Positions 1 to 13,101 are shown, counted from the stretch's first letter. The stretch is 64,000 nucleotides of DNA from Dactylis glomerata (GCA_007115705.1 QXEO01000411.1:806001-870000); one strand, 5' to 3'. Notes: generated by a model not told the origin, from the letters alone. Translations and numbers: made by a program.

Positions 1-689
1 AGGTTAATGATGATGAATTTGGGTTTATTCATGTGGGTGTCAATGAAAGCAAAAAAGAAAAATCTCAACAAATGAGCTCAGAGAAAAATTCACCTCAAGG
101 GGGCAGAAATTTGCATCTGCTCTCGGGGCCATATGAACCCGTGGCGAGATTTGGCCACGAAAAAATTATATGTAAGTTTCAAAAAAAATGAGATAAATCA
201 CGTACATAGTTACTTACTCGTGTAATTTTTTTAAGGATAAATACAACCTTATGTAGATTACACAAAAAGGAGAAAATGAAACTTGTATGGTGTTTGCGTA
301 CAGTCCTTGCACCATTCCTTGGTCACTTTGTCATTTCTGCACAAGTTACATATTTGTGTACTTAAGCTTGAAACTTTGCATGAATATACATGCATATATC
401 CTCTACATGTAAAAATTGCATTTTGTATTTTATTTTGTTTCTTAATTTACTATTCACAACTAGATCAGGAGTACAGAGTACCTAGGTTTTGAAATTTCAC
501 GTCCCTTAAGGGACACTCATGTGTTGTGCAGTTTCCTTTAAATGGGCCAACAAATCTCACCCACTTTCCGAGATTTTGTCTCGACCTAAAGTGAAGAACA
601 AAAAATACATATAGCATTTTATCATCTCATAAAACTATAGGGGTTTGGTCTGGCCCACGGGTTCGAAAGATTTGATCGAGTAATATAAT
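1..689. other. Unassigned AT-rich sequence
   Basis: No coding region, RNA gene or repeat boundary could be supported here. Open frames are short and lack recognisable motifs. It may belong to the same decayed element as the LINE remnant that follows, but nothing in it shows this. Confidence 0.5.
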
Positions 690-1990
690 TTGAATTTGTT
701 GGATTATAGAATACAATGAGATGTGTGGTTGATGTTTTTGTTCTGCGGAAGCTTGAAAATAGTTATATGTGCCACTGGTCAACCTCTATGTGTGGCAACA
801 CATCTAGAGAGGTGGAAAGTGCAATTTTTGGAGATTGCATGTAAAAGTAATGGGGATAATCAGAAGATATCCAAAAAAGTACTATTTTAGTATATGGTGC
901 AGTTCAAGGAGATGACAAAGATGAACTCTTGACCACCCTAGTTGGTGTTTTCTCAAGTCAATCATTAGCAACAATGATTGCTCTTGGTACCTATTTTATG
1001 CGGAGAAAAGTAAGAGGGGTGGCACCACCAAATATTCAAATATGTTCAATTCAATCATCAACACGCATGCCTTGAGAGAAGTGTAAATGTAAGTGTGCAA
1101 ATTGTTGGTTTAATAACCAGGAAACTACTTTTTAGAAACTAGAAAGAGTTCTCACCAATATGGATTGGGAACGCCTTTTTCTTTGACTCAACTAAGATAA
1201 ATTCTATTGTAAAAAAATTATGTACACTTGTAATTAAAAATGGAGGCGCTAAGAGCACTAAATATATATACTTGAGAATATTCCTGAGTATTATAGGAAT
1301 CTTCCGAGACTTGGTGAAGATAATTTCTAGAGTTGAATGATATGATGAGGAGAATGTGTATTATACATGTCTTTAGCTAAACCGAGGGGTAAAAAATTTA
1401 GTGGACAAAATGAAAAGCCATAGGCCAATGCCTAACATTGAACATGATATCACTCTATCTGATTGGTATGTACATAAATTGGATCTGCATAGCTATATGC
1501 AATCATCTTCTAGCCGAATCTAACAATGTTGAGGAAATTCAACAATATAGACCCATATATTTGTATCTAACACAAAATTGTGACTTAGATTGTCGCCTCG
1601 GACTAGAGATAGTGATAGGGAGATTAATTAATTACGACTTTCGTCAAAGGGATGAATGTGATGGAATGGGTGGTGTATTTACCTCAACTTATTCATCAAT
1701 CTAAGAGGAAATATCAACATGGCATACTTTCTAAGATTAGTCTCAAATCATAAGGATTGGTGGAATAGATTTATTAACTTGGGTGTTTCAAAAAATTGTT
1801 AAATGGTGCAAGTGAATACAAGACATGGTAAAAATGGCATTGTCACTCTAAAGATTAATAACATTTGTAGTTAATATTTTGACAATCATGGAGGGGTCAC
1901 TAGTGAGATAGGTGAATCCCTTTCTCCTTTTTTATTCAATGTGGTTGTTGATGGTTTAGTTTAAATGAAATATTAGGCTTAGAGAGTGGG
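690..1990 (+). pseudogene. Decayed LINE (non-LTR retrotransposon) with endonuclease and RT remnants
   Basis: Four fragments in the right order recall a plant L1-like ORF2. Near 880-960 the frame reads LVYGAVQGDDKDELL, like the endonuclease 'NVYGAAQDDxK..FL' region. Near 1140-1190 it reads LERVLTNMDWERLF, like the end of the endonuclease domain (LDRxLV..DW...F). Near 1530-1570 it reads EIQQYRPIYL, like the RT start 'IxxYRPICL'. Near 1910-1960 it reads GESLSPFLFNVVVDGL, like the RT motif 'GDPLSPxLFNxxxDGL'. The frames are broken by stops and frameshifts, and the spacing is too short for an intact ORF2 (usually over 1,200 residues), so this is a deleted, dead copy. The sequence ends where a CACTA-like terminus begins at 2015. 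No poly-A tail or TSD was found. Boundaries are approximate. Confidence 0.7.
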
Positions 1991-2014
1991 GATTATAAAA
2001 CTTCAAGTTCCTCA

Positions 2015-2560
2015 CACTACAATAAATATGCTGATTTTGACCCTCAATATTGTCACTAATTGGTCACTATGTTTCATATATGACCTTTTTGTGACAAATT
2101 ATAGATGATCACTATTGGACAATCCAAAGTAGATGGCCATGGATTTTATGACCAACATTTTGGTCACTCACAATCTGTCATGTCCACGCCAGATCTGACG
2201 TGGCCAATCCTACGTGGCAAATTCATAACAAAACCCAATGGTCATATTTCAAAATAAGCACAATATAGTTCATGCGCCTACATAGACTGAGCCCAAAAAT
2301 TGACTAATTTATCTTTTTTTGTCAACTCATGCCAGCTAACTGAGGCTAGAATATTGGCCTTTTTATTTTCTAGGTCACAACCTTTTCACAGTCCATTTCC
2401 TTTGTTCCTTGGAATTTTTATAGTCCACTTCCTTTTTGGTCTTGGCCTTTTTGGTTCATTCAATGGGTCCCACTTGTCATTTTCTCTTATTTCTTTTAAT
2501 ATTAAATATGATCCCACTAGTCACATGGCCTTGGTTTAGGTCCCACACCTTGGTAATAAT
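2015..2560 (+). mobile_element. Possible CACTA-type transposon terminus (fragment)
   Basis: The sequence begins CACTACAATAAATATG, close to the CACTACAAGAAA start of a common class of grass CACTA elements. It continues with several short TGGTCACT / AGTGACC-like motifs (about 2055-2170), as expected of subterminal repeats. No matching inverted end (..TTGTAGTG) was found in the next kilobase, so only one end is seen. The extent is a guess. It could instead be a fragment of another TIR element. Confidence 0.4.
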
Positions 2561-3579
2561 AAATAATTTGATTCAAAGAGAGTCAATAAACGTAGAATCA
2601 TGCGCATAGAAGATTGTGTATTTTCAAAATATAACTAAATATTTAAATACCTCAAGTTGTCGTAATATCTAGCTCCGTTAAGCTAGAACACTTTATTGGG
2701 CTTCGAATGATTAAAATACAACAATATCATGTTTTCTATGGGCTTCTTCATCCTAGAGCTCTTGTACACCAATTTTGGATGAATGATGACAAATATATGC
2801 AAGTTATAATTGGAAAATTGTGAAAAAACAAAAATGTAACCATTATACATACATAAATAACAGTTGAACAACCATGACCCACTACTCTAAGCATGTTAAT
2901 AAAGTATTAGGACATAGTGAGGATTCCCTCCCTTCTTTAGATTCGCTGCATACCATTAGGGAACATCAACTTGGGCCCCTAAGAGTATTTACCTTCCTTT
3001 GGTCCCTTGTTAGAATGAGAGGTGCCCTTCGCTTCCTCATTAATTGTTGCCTATGCATGTCACATATATAGCATCTCTATACCGACCTTAATTATAAGCT
3101 TCATCTTCCTAGCAATGTCAAACGTTACAGGCAAAGTGACATCTATAATGTAACATTTTGATATTTGTAATGAGGCTAGATATTGGGTATTGGGACATTC
3201 ATAGCTCGAGTACACTAATTTGAGTCGTTTGGATGTCCTGGGAATCCATTCTCAAAATGGCTTGAATATTGAGCTGGCCCATTTAACACTTCGTCTGCCC
3301 CTAGATATCGCTTGGTATCATGAACGTGTCTCTTCCTTCCCCAACCCGACACGAGTGAGGACGGCAGACCTAGCATCTCAAGTAAATCTCTCACCCCCCC
3401 CCCCCTCAAGATCCTCCGACGTCCGCCACCACAGGATCCATCCACCTTGTCATCCCTTCCTCTCCCAAATCCCGTCGCCTCATCCCACTCTGTCTATAGG
3501 TCAGGTGAGATCCACCACCGAGCAGGACCAAGGAAAAGCTCCATCTTGACCCTCCGGTGTCTTGCATGTATTTTATCCC
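2561..3579. other. Unassigned sequence left of the Gypsy insertion
   Basis: No gene is supported. A run of 12 C lies near 3397, and a moderately GC-rich stretch (3330-3580) has only short overlapping frames on both strands. It is continuous with 20782 onward once the inserted element and its TSD are removed, so 3180-3579 plus 20782-21533 is one older locus. It might be an exon or UTR of an unrecognised gene, but I see no domain. Confidence 0.45.
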
Positions 3580-3584
3580 CTTCC
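3580..3584. repeat. Target-site duplication CTTCC, left copy
   Basis: Five bases CTTCC directly precede the left LTR (TG at 3585). The same five follow the right LTR at 20777-20781. This is the normal product of LTR element integration. Confidence 0.95.
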
Positions 3585-4327
3585 TGTCGTGGGAATTTGG
3601 AGACAGTAGCCATGGGGAGGCTTATCGGAGGGGCTCGACGTTGGTGACGATGGGTCCGGCTCAGGATTGTGCCAACAGAGACACCTCGGTTTACCCAGGT
3701 TCAGGGCCCTCCCGGTTGGAGGTAAACCCCTACTTCCTGCCTGCTTCGTATTGATTGGTTAGTAACGATTACAGTGCTCCTCGAGCTGTTCGGGCTAGAG
3801 GAGGAAGAAGAAGATCGGACCCCCCCTACGCTAAGGGCCCAGGCCCCCTTATATAGACGGGGGCCTGGTTACAGGTTTTGGTAGCGATCCGGCCGGCTGC
3901 CGGCTCCTCGGCGGCGGCGTCCTTGGCGTGATCCTCTGGCCCTGCTCTGGCAAAGGCACTTTATAAAGTGCCTTTCCCCTAGGCCGGCATCTGGAGGGCA
4001 TATCCCTTCTCTTTTGCCTCGGATCCCATCGTGGGGAAGGGTCTTCGATCTCTCATTGGTTGGACGTGGTCGTGGCGCTCGTCACTCCTGTCTTGCGCCC
4101 CTGCCGATCTTGTCGGGGTCGTTCCGCTTTTGGCCAGACAACCGTTGGGAAGCTTTGTCTTCATCGCCCGGCTCCAGTTCTCCTCGGTGGAGTCGCTAGC
4201 CGGCCGCTGGCGCAGCCGGCCCCTCGGGCGGAGCCGGTCTTCTCGTGTTGAAGTCGTGGGGGATCCTGGGACGCCAGCCGGCATACTTCCCGGCCCGTGG
4301 TGCGCCCCCTAAGTCATCCCCACGACA
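3585..4327 (-). repeat. 3' LTR of the Tat-like Gypsy element
   Basis: A 743-bp LTR, TG..CA, nearly identical to 20035-20776. A minus-strand TATA box is seen as CTATATAAG (about 3848-3857), suitable for transcription toward lower coordinates. Confidence 0.93.
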
Positions 4328-4342
4328 CTAGCCCCCAAAACT
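4328..4342 (-). promoter_or_regulatory. Polypurine tract of the Tat-like Gypsy element
   Basis: On the minus strand TTTTGGGGGCTAG abuts the start of the 3' LTR. This is the expected site and composition for plus-strand DNA priming. Confidence 0.65.
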
Positions 4343-7300
4343 GGCGAAGTCTCATGGGCTAGCATGGGGCTTTGGCGGGTTCTTCTTCTCGCCGAAGTCT
4401 TCCACGTCCTCGTTGAAGTCCCAGGGTTCCCTATTTGACTCGAAAGTACCTGGCCTCGAGGTCAGGTCCTGCGGCGTACTGCTGGCCGCCTCGGGACGAA
4501 CCGGCTCTGAGACCGAACCGGCTGGCGACCGCCACGCGGCCGTCTGCCGTTGTCCAACTCCTCGGAACTTGCTCCCTCAGGGGCTGGACCGAGGCACACT
4601 TGTGCGCACGCCGTCGCGTCACGTCCATTCGGCCCCGGCCCACGATCCTTTGCGGCAACCGCGGGGGTTGCCCGATCCTTACGCGACCGTGGCTCATGAC
4701 GAAAGGGGTCAGTTGCCGGCCCGTCGTGGGTGAGATAGGCAACTGACCCACCCCTTCACTTTTAAACCAAGGACCGCCCTGAAACAGAGCATCGGTCGCC
4801 CGCGTCTCTTCTTCCTTCCGCATTTGCTCCACTTAGAATCCCCTGCTCTCGAGCTCCGCCCCCAAGGGATTAGGGTTCTTCGCTTGCTCCGCCACCATTC
4901 CGCTCATCCAGATCCGCACCCGGATGGCTCCCAAAGCGTCCCGGTCCAAAGGGAAGGGGGCGGCTGCGGACAAAGAGGCCGCTCCGCCCGCTTTGCCGAA
5001 GGGATCCTGGGAAGGCTCGTGGGTGAAGGAGAAACAGATCGAGCTGCTGCGCCGGGGTCGAGTGCTTCCGCCCGCGGACCTCGTGGGCTGCCGTCCCGCT
5101 GGCAGCGAGCGTGTCCCCGCCCCCGAGCCCGGAGAGGCGGTGGTCTTCTATGACCATTTCCCCCGAGGCTTCGCGTTGCCCGCCAGCAGCTTTATGCGCC
5201 GGTTTCTGGACCACTTTCGACTGCAACCACATCACATTGGGGCGAATGCGATGATGATATTGTCCACGTTCGCAACCCTTTGCGAGGCGTACTTGGGCAT
5301 CTGGCCCAATGTTGAGTTGTTCCGCCGGCTGATCTACTTCAAGACCCAGACGGTGGAGACCGTTTTGGTGATATGCGGCACCGCCTCCTTCTACGCGCGC
5401 AAGACTGCGGACTTCCCCGACATAAAAGGGAAGGAGTCTTGCAAGAAATGGCAGCGCTCCTTCTTCTACGCGAAGAACCTGAAGGAGGGCGAAGACCATA
5501 TCAATCTGCCACCCTTCGAGGCGGGCGGGCCCGAGCGGGACAACTGGAGCGCCGCTCTTCCTCGCCCGTCGCCGAACATGGAAGAGATTCTTCTGCGGGT
5601 CACCACCCTGCAGATGGAGGGTGGCCTGGAGTCGACCGACCTCCTCCTCGCCTTCCTGGTCGCTCACGTGTCTCCGCTCCAGCGCCGCTCGCACAAGATG
5701 TGCTTCCTGGGATCCGCCAGGGATCCTACTCGTCATTCCTCCAAGGCGCTGTCCGCACTGGAGGTGGCTCAGAAGGCGAACCGCATCGCCGATGTCAAGC
5801 TTCAGGCCTCGTGGACATGGGGACTGGAACCTCACGACCGGGACAATCCAATTGCTGAGGTGAGCTCGTCGGTCCTGGCCCCTGCCCTTCTCCTCTGCGA
5901 CTCTGATCTACTGTCCTCTGTTTACTTGGTCCGGGCAGAACTTGTTTGCTCTACAGGCGATGGAGAATTTGACTCAGCGTCAAGCTGGCTTTGCCGCTGA
6001 CAGAGCCGAATCGGATGACAAAGTCGTTTGGGACGAAGCCGAGGAGGTAGAGGATGCTAGCTCTCAAGCTGCCATCGAAAGCTCAAGCGCCATCCCTGGT
6101 GACGAAGGAAGTGAGGAGTTCGAGGATTCAGGCGAGCCCCTCGATCATTCCTGTAAGTTTCCAGGCCCCTCCCTCTTAGGAGATCGGTTCGAGGATGATG
6201 ATGGTGAAACAGGACCAGCTACCACCCTCGGGGGCATCGCCCTTCACGTGGCCGCCGCAGCCACGGCTGGGGCTCAAGCTCCCCCAACCGTGGATTTGCC
6301 GGAGTCTCCAGGGCCGCACCCTGTCGCCTCAGAGCCGGTAGGCCGCGAAGAGGCCGGAGACGACTCAGCTGGCACCAAGAGAAGGGCTCAGCCGGCTTCC
6401 TCCGAGCCGGCTGAGAAGCGCAAGAAACCAGAGCCGGCGGCGAGGGACCTGCGCCGTCCTAAGACGAAGAAGGTGGCCAAGCGGCGAGCTATCGCCGTAG
6501 CCGGGTGAGCTTCCCGCTTCCTCGCTTCTCATCCTTACTTTAGCGTTGCAGCCCCCATTGACTCGGTCGTGAGTCGTATTCTTCGCAGGTCGCCTCTTTC
6601 TGTCGATTCGGTTGCTCAACTTCCTCCCACCGTCGCTTCCGGGGGAATTGTGGCCCCGGCTCTCGAGCCCTCCTGCCGTAAGAGGGCGCGCGGGAAAGAA
6701 ATGGGCGGCGACTCGGGTCGCGTTGAAGACGTTCGCTGCTCCCCACGGTTGAAGCTTGTGGCGGGCGACAATGGGGCAGAGGATCCTGCGCATCCGGAGG
6801 TGCCCGCGGACGCTGTTCCCCACCCAGTCGCCGCACCTAAGACTGGCTCCACGCCCGCCGAGGAGACTGCGCCAGTCGGGGCTGACCTGCCCCCACCTCC
6901 TGCTACCGATGATGCCACGGCGGGGAACAACGCCGCCATCTGCGCCTCCCCCGACTCGCCCAGTCAAGAAAGCGCGCGCGAGACCGCGGCGGGGGAAACG
7001 GAAAAGGCCCCGGTGCCGGCTGTCGAGGCTCTTTCCAATCTTGAGCTCGTGCCGAGCGTGCAAGCTACGGTGCTTGCGGCCGGGTCGAGGGCTGGCGCGA
7101 TTGCTGATTCCCTGCTCCTTGGGCTGGTCTCCAGCTCTGGCGAAGCTTCGCAAGGGCTCCTCGCCACTCGAGTGGCGAGGAGCGAACGTGGTGATGACTC
7201 GCCAGCCCCTGAGGTAATGACCAAGGGCGCCTCCAGTGGGATGGCTCTTGTCGCTGCGGCTGAGTCCAACATTGGAAGTTTGAGCTCCACCAGCCGGCTT

Positions 7301-8468
7301 CAGCAGGAATGGGCAGACACCGCCTCGAGTGCTGATGTCGGAGAGAAGCTCAAGGCGCAGGGCAGCAAGCCAACTCGGGTGGAGTTGGACAAACAGTTTA
7401 CTGCTGCCAAGGGGTCGCTTCAAAACGCCGGCTTCCAACTCCTTGACGCTATACAGACAACCAACGTGAGTGATGCGCCTTTAGCCCCTAGTTCTTTCTG
7501 CTAATTGGGAGACATAATCTGCGATTTTATGGTCCATTTTGCCATACACCCTAGCCCCCGAGTTTTGAGGTGGCTGTAGAGACAGCGAGCTCGAAAATGA
7601 ATTTCGCTGAGCGTCATTGCCTTTCCGCTTTCCGCAGGAACTGAACGCGCTTCGAGCCAACGTCTTTCAGAAGCTGCTGACAAAGTACCGCGCCGGCAAG
7701 ATTCAGTACCAGGACTTGAAGAGAAAACTGGAGAAGCTGTCAGGTAAGCTTGAGACCCTTGCTTTGCAGACTTTGCTGTCGTCCTTTCTGCTCTTATACC
7801 TCCGCTTTCAGACTCTGCCTCGCTCATAGCTTCGCTTGAGTCCCAGTTGGCCGACTCGGTGTAGGCCGACGCTGTTGAATCGCTCAAGCGAAAGCAAGCA
7901 GAAGAGCTTCAGGGCCTGCGAGCCCAAGCCATCCGGACTCAAGAGTTGGAGACTGAGCTGGCGAAGGCTCGAGAGGCAGAGTCGTCGCTGCGGCTGGAGT
8001 TTGATCGCCGGCTGGCTGAAGAGAGGAAACTCCTCTCTGCGGAGTACGACGGCAAGGTGAACGAGCTTCGCGCGACCTTGGGGAGCGAAGTCGAGAGCCG
8101 CGGCGCCCAAATTGACGAGCTGCAGACTCTCTGGGGGCTCGACAGCGAGCGTTATAACAAGGAGATCGGCATTTGGCGCGCCCGCGACCGCAAGGTTCAA
8201 TCCGGCCTGCTGGGGCTGGAGGAAGCTCTTCGCGGTATACTTCTTTTCCTATTTCTCAGCTCTTGCTCTTTCATGCCATCCCCTCACTCTCTGATTGCCC
8301 TTGCAGGAGCCTTCCCTGACTCCGACAAGACTGCCACGGTGGCGCTGAAGGAATACAGGGCGGAACAGAAGATCGTCCCCAACAGTGATCCCAAGGCCGA
8401 GCTTTCCTCAGGGGAGTTGGTGGCGTTGGCCAAAGGCCGACTCCATCCGGTTGCCAAGCTGGGCAAGG

Positions 8469-8473
8469 ATCTC
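8469..8473. repeat. Target-site duplication ATCTC of element A, left copy
   Basis: ATCTC directly precedes the LTR and is repeated at 15582-15586. Removing one copy plus the element restores an open exon of the aORF. Confidence 0.95.
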
Positions 8474-10170
8474 TGCTACTTGGTGATGGCGCCAGAAAAA
8501 GAGTTGTGGCGTTTAGTTGACGTGGGAGCAGTAAGTCCTTGTGCGTGGTGATGACCAACCCATTGGGAACCCCAAGAGGAAGGTATGATGAGTGTAGCGG
8601 CAAGTTTTCCCTCAGTTAAGAAACCAAGGTTTATCGAACAGGAGACGAGAGACGGTGACGACTGAAGGTGATGCTTGCTAGTTTGCGACAGCAGCGGACA
8701 ATTTATATATGGCGCCTCGTCCAAGCTTTGCTTGCTAGCTGCAATGTGGAACCTGCACACACACAAACAAATACTTTGTTCCCAACTTGCGATGAGGTTG
8801 TCAATCTCACCGGTTTGCTTGAAACAAAGGTTATGAGTGTATCGAGTGGAAAACAGTAATAATATGCGAGTAAAGTAAACAGTGCGGGAAAAGTAAACAG
8901 GTGATAGCAATATGATTAAAATAGGACCGGGGTCCACAGTTCACTAGTGGTGTCTCTCCATAGATAAAATAACATGCTGGGTAAACAAATTACAGTTGGG
9001 CAATTGATAGAATAGAGATAACGTGATATGTCAAGAAGATCACTATGAGATTTACTCTGGGCATTACAACAAAATACATAGACCGCCATCCAACTGCATC
9101 TATGACTAATAATCCACCCCCGGGGATATCAATCCGAACACCCTAGAAGTATTAAGTTGCGAACAACAGATAATTGCATTAAGCAAAGTGTGTAATGTAA
9201 ACAAAGCATATGCCCTTGAGCATATGAATGTTGTTTTCTCCCTAGTAGCAACAGCACATCTACCACCTTAGAGGTTTCTGTCACTCCCCAAGGTGAAATA
9301 GAGACATGAACCCACTATCGAGCATAAATACCCCCTCTTGGAGTCACTAGCAACTACTTGGCCAAGATAGCTACTAACAACGGAGAGCATGCAAGATCAT
9401 AAACAACATAGAGATAACAAAAGATATAATTCAGTACAGCAACTTAATCATAAACACCAATATTCATCGGATCCCAACAAACCAACATCATAGAATTACA
9501 TAACGGTGATCTCAATCATGTAGGGCAGCTCATGAGATCTAAACATGAAGCACATGGTGGAGAAGACAACCATCTAGCTACTGCTATGGACCCATAGTCC
9601 AAGGTAGACTACTCACTCATCGCTCCGGAGGCAAGCATGGCGATGAAGAAGACCTCCGGTGGCGATTCCCCGCTCCGACAGGGTGCCGGGAAGAGCTTCT
9701 GGACCCTCCCGATCTTCAGGTCGACGGCGGCGGCGGATCGCGATGTGTTCTGGAAATCTGATCGGGTACTTAGGTTTTTCTCGTCGGGGGGTCTTTATAG
9801 GCGAAGGGGCGATATCAGAGGTGGAGCCAGGGGCTCTCACGTGGGCCCGGCGCGGCCAGGGGCCTGGCCGCGCCACCCCCTTGTGTGGGGCCCTGGTGGC
9901 CCCCCTCCGACACTTCTTCGGATCTCTGGAAGCTTCCGGGAAAAATAAGACTTCAGGAACTTGTTTCGTCCAATTCCGAGAATATTTCCTGTGTATCACT
10001 TCTGAAACACAAAAACAGCAGAAAACAGGAAACTGGCACTGTGGCAACTTGTTAATAGGTTAGTTCCGGAAAATGCATAAAAGTGCCACGAAGTGTAACG
10101 AAACAATAGGCAAATGGTGTAAAAACAAGCATGGAGCATCAAAAATTATAGATACGTTTGAGACGTATCA
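8474..10170 (-). repeat. 3' LTR of element A
   Basis: 1,697 bp from TGCTACTTGG to GACGTATCA, matching 13885-15581. A minus-strand TATA box CTATAAAGA lies near 9792-9801. About 50 bp upstream of it (9849-9874) is a palindrome with 12-bp arms, GGCGCGGCCAGG and its complement. Open frames seen across 9613-10063 are unsupported. Confidence 0.95.
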
Positions 10171-10186
10171 AGCATCCCCAAGCTTA
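10171..10186 (-). promoter_or_regulatory. 3' polypurine tract of element A
   Basis: Minus strand AAGCTTGGGGATGCT abuts the 3' LTR. The same 14-mer GCATCCCCAAGCTT (plus strand) recurs inside the element at 12377-12390 and 12433-12446. Confidence 0.75.
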
Positions 10187-13101
10187 ACTCCTGCTCGTCC
10201 TCGACTAGGTAAGTGATAACAAAAGAATAATTTTTGAGGTGACATGCACCTACACAATCTTGATCATATATGTAAGCATTGGTGAGCTGGGATCAATAGA
10301 ACTTAAAACATGGGCATGAAGATATAATCATGACAATAAGAAACTTAGCAACCATGTTGTAAACATGCAAATGAACACAAACAAAAGATCATGATAATGA
10401 AACAATGAAAGTCAAACGTGTGTTCAAATTATAAGGAAAAACATACAAAAGGTTTTCAGCTTGTCCTTCAAAGAGAGCAAAACATAAATGCATAGGACAC
10501 CTCAAAGTTTAAGAGGGCGACTAGATACAAATAATTTAAGAACAAGTGAAACCAATCATCATGAGTCAATCAATGAACTTTGGGACAATGCATATCACAC
10601 TAAGAATGACAACTATGCTCTCTTAATGGTGCATAAAGAAATGACTCAACATAAAAGTAAAAGAAAGGCCCTTCGCAGAGGGAAGCAGTGATTGCAAGTT
10701 TTATAACCTTCAAAAATTATGGTACTTACCGGCTTTGAGCTCTCATTGCCCCCATCATAAGCATCTTGAATGGTTAAAGTTAATGCGAGAACAATTATGA
10801 TGCATATGCTTGACAAATCATAAGTTGAAAACCTCGTGCCCCATGAATACGAGTACCCAAACCTCATGCTACTTTACTTAGAGTCCCAAGCAAGGATCTT
10901 GTCATTGTAAGTATATGCATATCATTGAGAACCGCCAATGGGGTACCTCCGTGCCCGATGACATGGAACAAGCCCACACCAAAATGACAGGACAAGCAGA
11001 CAATGAACACCTCGACATCTCTTTTATTTGCTATATTGTTTAGCTTTTTATTGTGAGATGCGTCGTCGAATGTTCACTATGGGTATGCTGCAAATTTCCA
11101 CCATGAATTATGCATGGCTTAGATTGGCGGCCCGGCGTTTCCCTAACACATATAAAAACTCCATGATCCCCACAAGATTCCCAATTCATTTCACACCGCG
11201 GGCATCCTTAAACAAAAGATCACGATATCAACTAAAATAGGAGTGCAATGTTGAAAGCTTGCCCCATGACAGCATGGATGGGCTAGAATCCAACTTACAA
11301 CTTGCAAGCATAACAACTCAACATGAGAGACCACAATGTCAAATTTTTAAGAACAGGAAAAAGTAAAGTGTGCCTTCCGGTTCATGAGAGCTTTACTGAC
11401 CGAATTTCGCATAACACTGGTAAGAGTTTAATTTGAAGAGAAAATAAAAGCAAGTCAAATTTACTTGGAATAGCAAATTGCTAGTAGGTATGTATGGTGG
11501 AAACTTTGGAAAACTTTGGCTTTTAGGAGTTGGATGCACGAGTAGAGCTCATACTCGGTACAAGGCGAGGGCTAGCAAAAGACTGGGAGCGACCAACTAA
11601 GAGAGCAATTATGGCCATAATCATGCAAAGCGACAAAGCGACATTAAAAGAAGCATAGGATGGCATCAAAAGTCAAAAACTAAATGATCATGAAGGCTAT
11701 TGGCAATTTTGTAAGAGTCTAACATGTGTGAGCATGCGCCAAGTCAACCCAAATAAAGCATCAAGGAGAAAACCAAAATAATGCTTCCATACAATAAAAA
11801 CAACGCATGATTTTTTTCAAAGGCTCATTAAGCAATCTCAGTTATTTGAGACAAGTCATGCTACAGCAAAACCACTAAGCATACTATCAAAAAGACATCA
11901 AGCATGACATGAAAAAGCCTAAGCCGCAGTCTACACAAGCTCCTTCTTGTACCACTATTTTGCACAAAGCTTTTTCTCTTTTCCAACACCATTTGAAATT
12001 TTTATAAACACCTCTTTTGATGAAAACCAATAAAGATCAGAGGCAAAAATACACCTTGATAAAAAGATATGACAAGATCTGAACGCAAATCAAGGCGAAA
12101 ACGAAAACCAAAAGCAGTAGCAGAAAAAGTAGAACGCTCAATTTTTAATAAGAGTGAAAACTAGAGCGTTCTTTGCAAATGAAAACGAGTAACTTCTCCT
12201 CCAAAGAAAATTTGTTGGGGTCCAACCATTTATTGCAGCAAACAAACAAACTAAACCAACTAAGAAAACTAAAACAACTGATGCTCCAAGAAAAACACAT
12301 AGTGCATGAAGCAATAAAAATATAGTGTTTTGAAAGGTGACCTGATTTTTGCCGATGAAGAAGGGGTGCCTCGGGGGCATCCCCAAGCTTTGACGCTTGT
12401 ACTTCTTGGATATTTCTTGGGGTGATGCATGGGCATCCCCAAGCTTGAGCTTTTGTCCATTCTTCAACTCATTTCATCATTCTCCAATCCCTACACTTGA
12501 AAACTTCCTTCATACAAAACTAAACACAATTCTATTAGCAACATTAGTGTAATCATAAAATATATTCAACCCTCTTTTAGCTTCAGGTTTCAACTCAAAA
12601 CCACCACATATATAGCAAATACTATTGTAGCAACTCCCCAAAAAGTTCCATGATCAAAAGAACTCAAAAGAAAGCGATAAAGTGGCAAACACAAATATTG
12701 GCAGAAATCTGTCAAAACTGAATAGCTGACAAAGGACGAATTTGTGAGGGATTTTCTGTTGCTCAAATCAAAAAGTGTTCAACTAAGAAAAGTTTGGATA
12801 TAAGCTGGGGCATATGCACAAGAAATCGCAGGTCCAAAAGATAAACAGAGAATTTTCACGAATTTTTACGGTGCAGCACCGAAAACAGTTTCAGGACAGC
12901 AACATCTCCAAATCTTTACCTCACTCAAATTAGAGGCTTCTCTTGGCACAAAAACGAAATAAACAAGATAAGGAGCGGTCATTACAGTAGTAATGACTTC
13001 CAAGACTCAAATAAAAGAAAAAGTACTGAAAAGAAAACATTGGGTTATCTCCCAAGAGTGCTTTTTTTAACGCCTTTGAGCTAGGCGCAGAAAATTGCGA
13101 A
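10187..13101. other. Non-coding 3' interior of element A
   Basis: 2.9 kb of AT-rich sequence without a supported ORF. It is closely similar along its length to 54181-57065 of element B, so it is a conserved part of the family and not random filler. It holds two internal polypurine-tract-like copies near 12377 and 12433. Confidence 0.8.

Noticed and set aside
3215..3549. Overlapping frames on both strands in a GC-richer patch
   Set aside because: No domain or homology recognised and no consistent exon structure across the Gypsy insertion.
4431..7504. Long minus-strand frames opposite the antisense gene (for example 4870-5835 and 6365-7438)
   Set aside because: Shadows of a GC-rich coding strand; no motifs, and the plus-strand exon model explains the region.
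9613..10063. Overlapping open frames on both strands, repeated at 15024-15474 and 53567-54034
   Set aside because: They lie inside LTRs, overlap the promoter palindrome and lack any domain. Repetition reflects LTR identity, not coding conservation.
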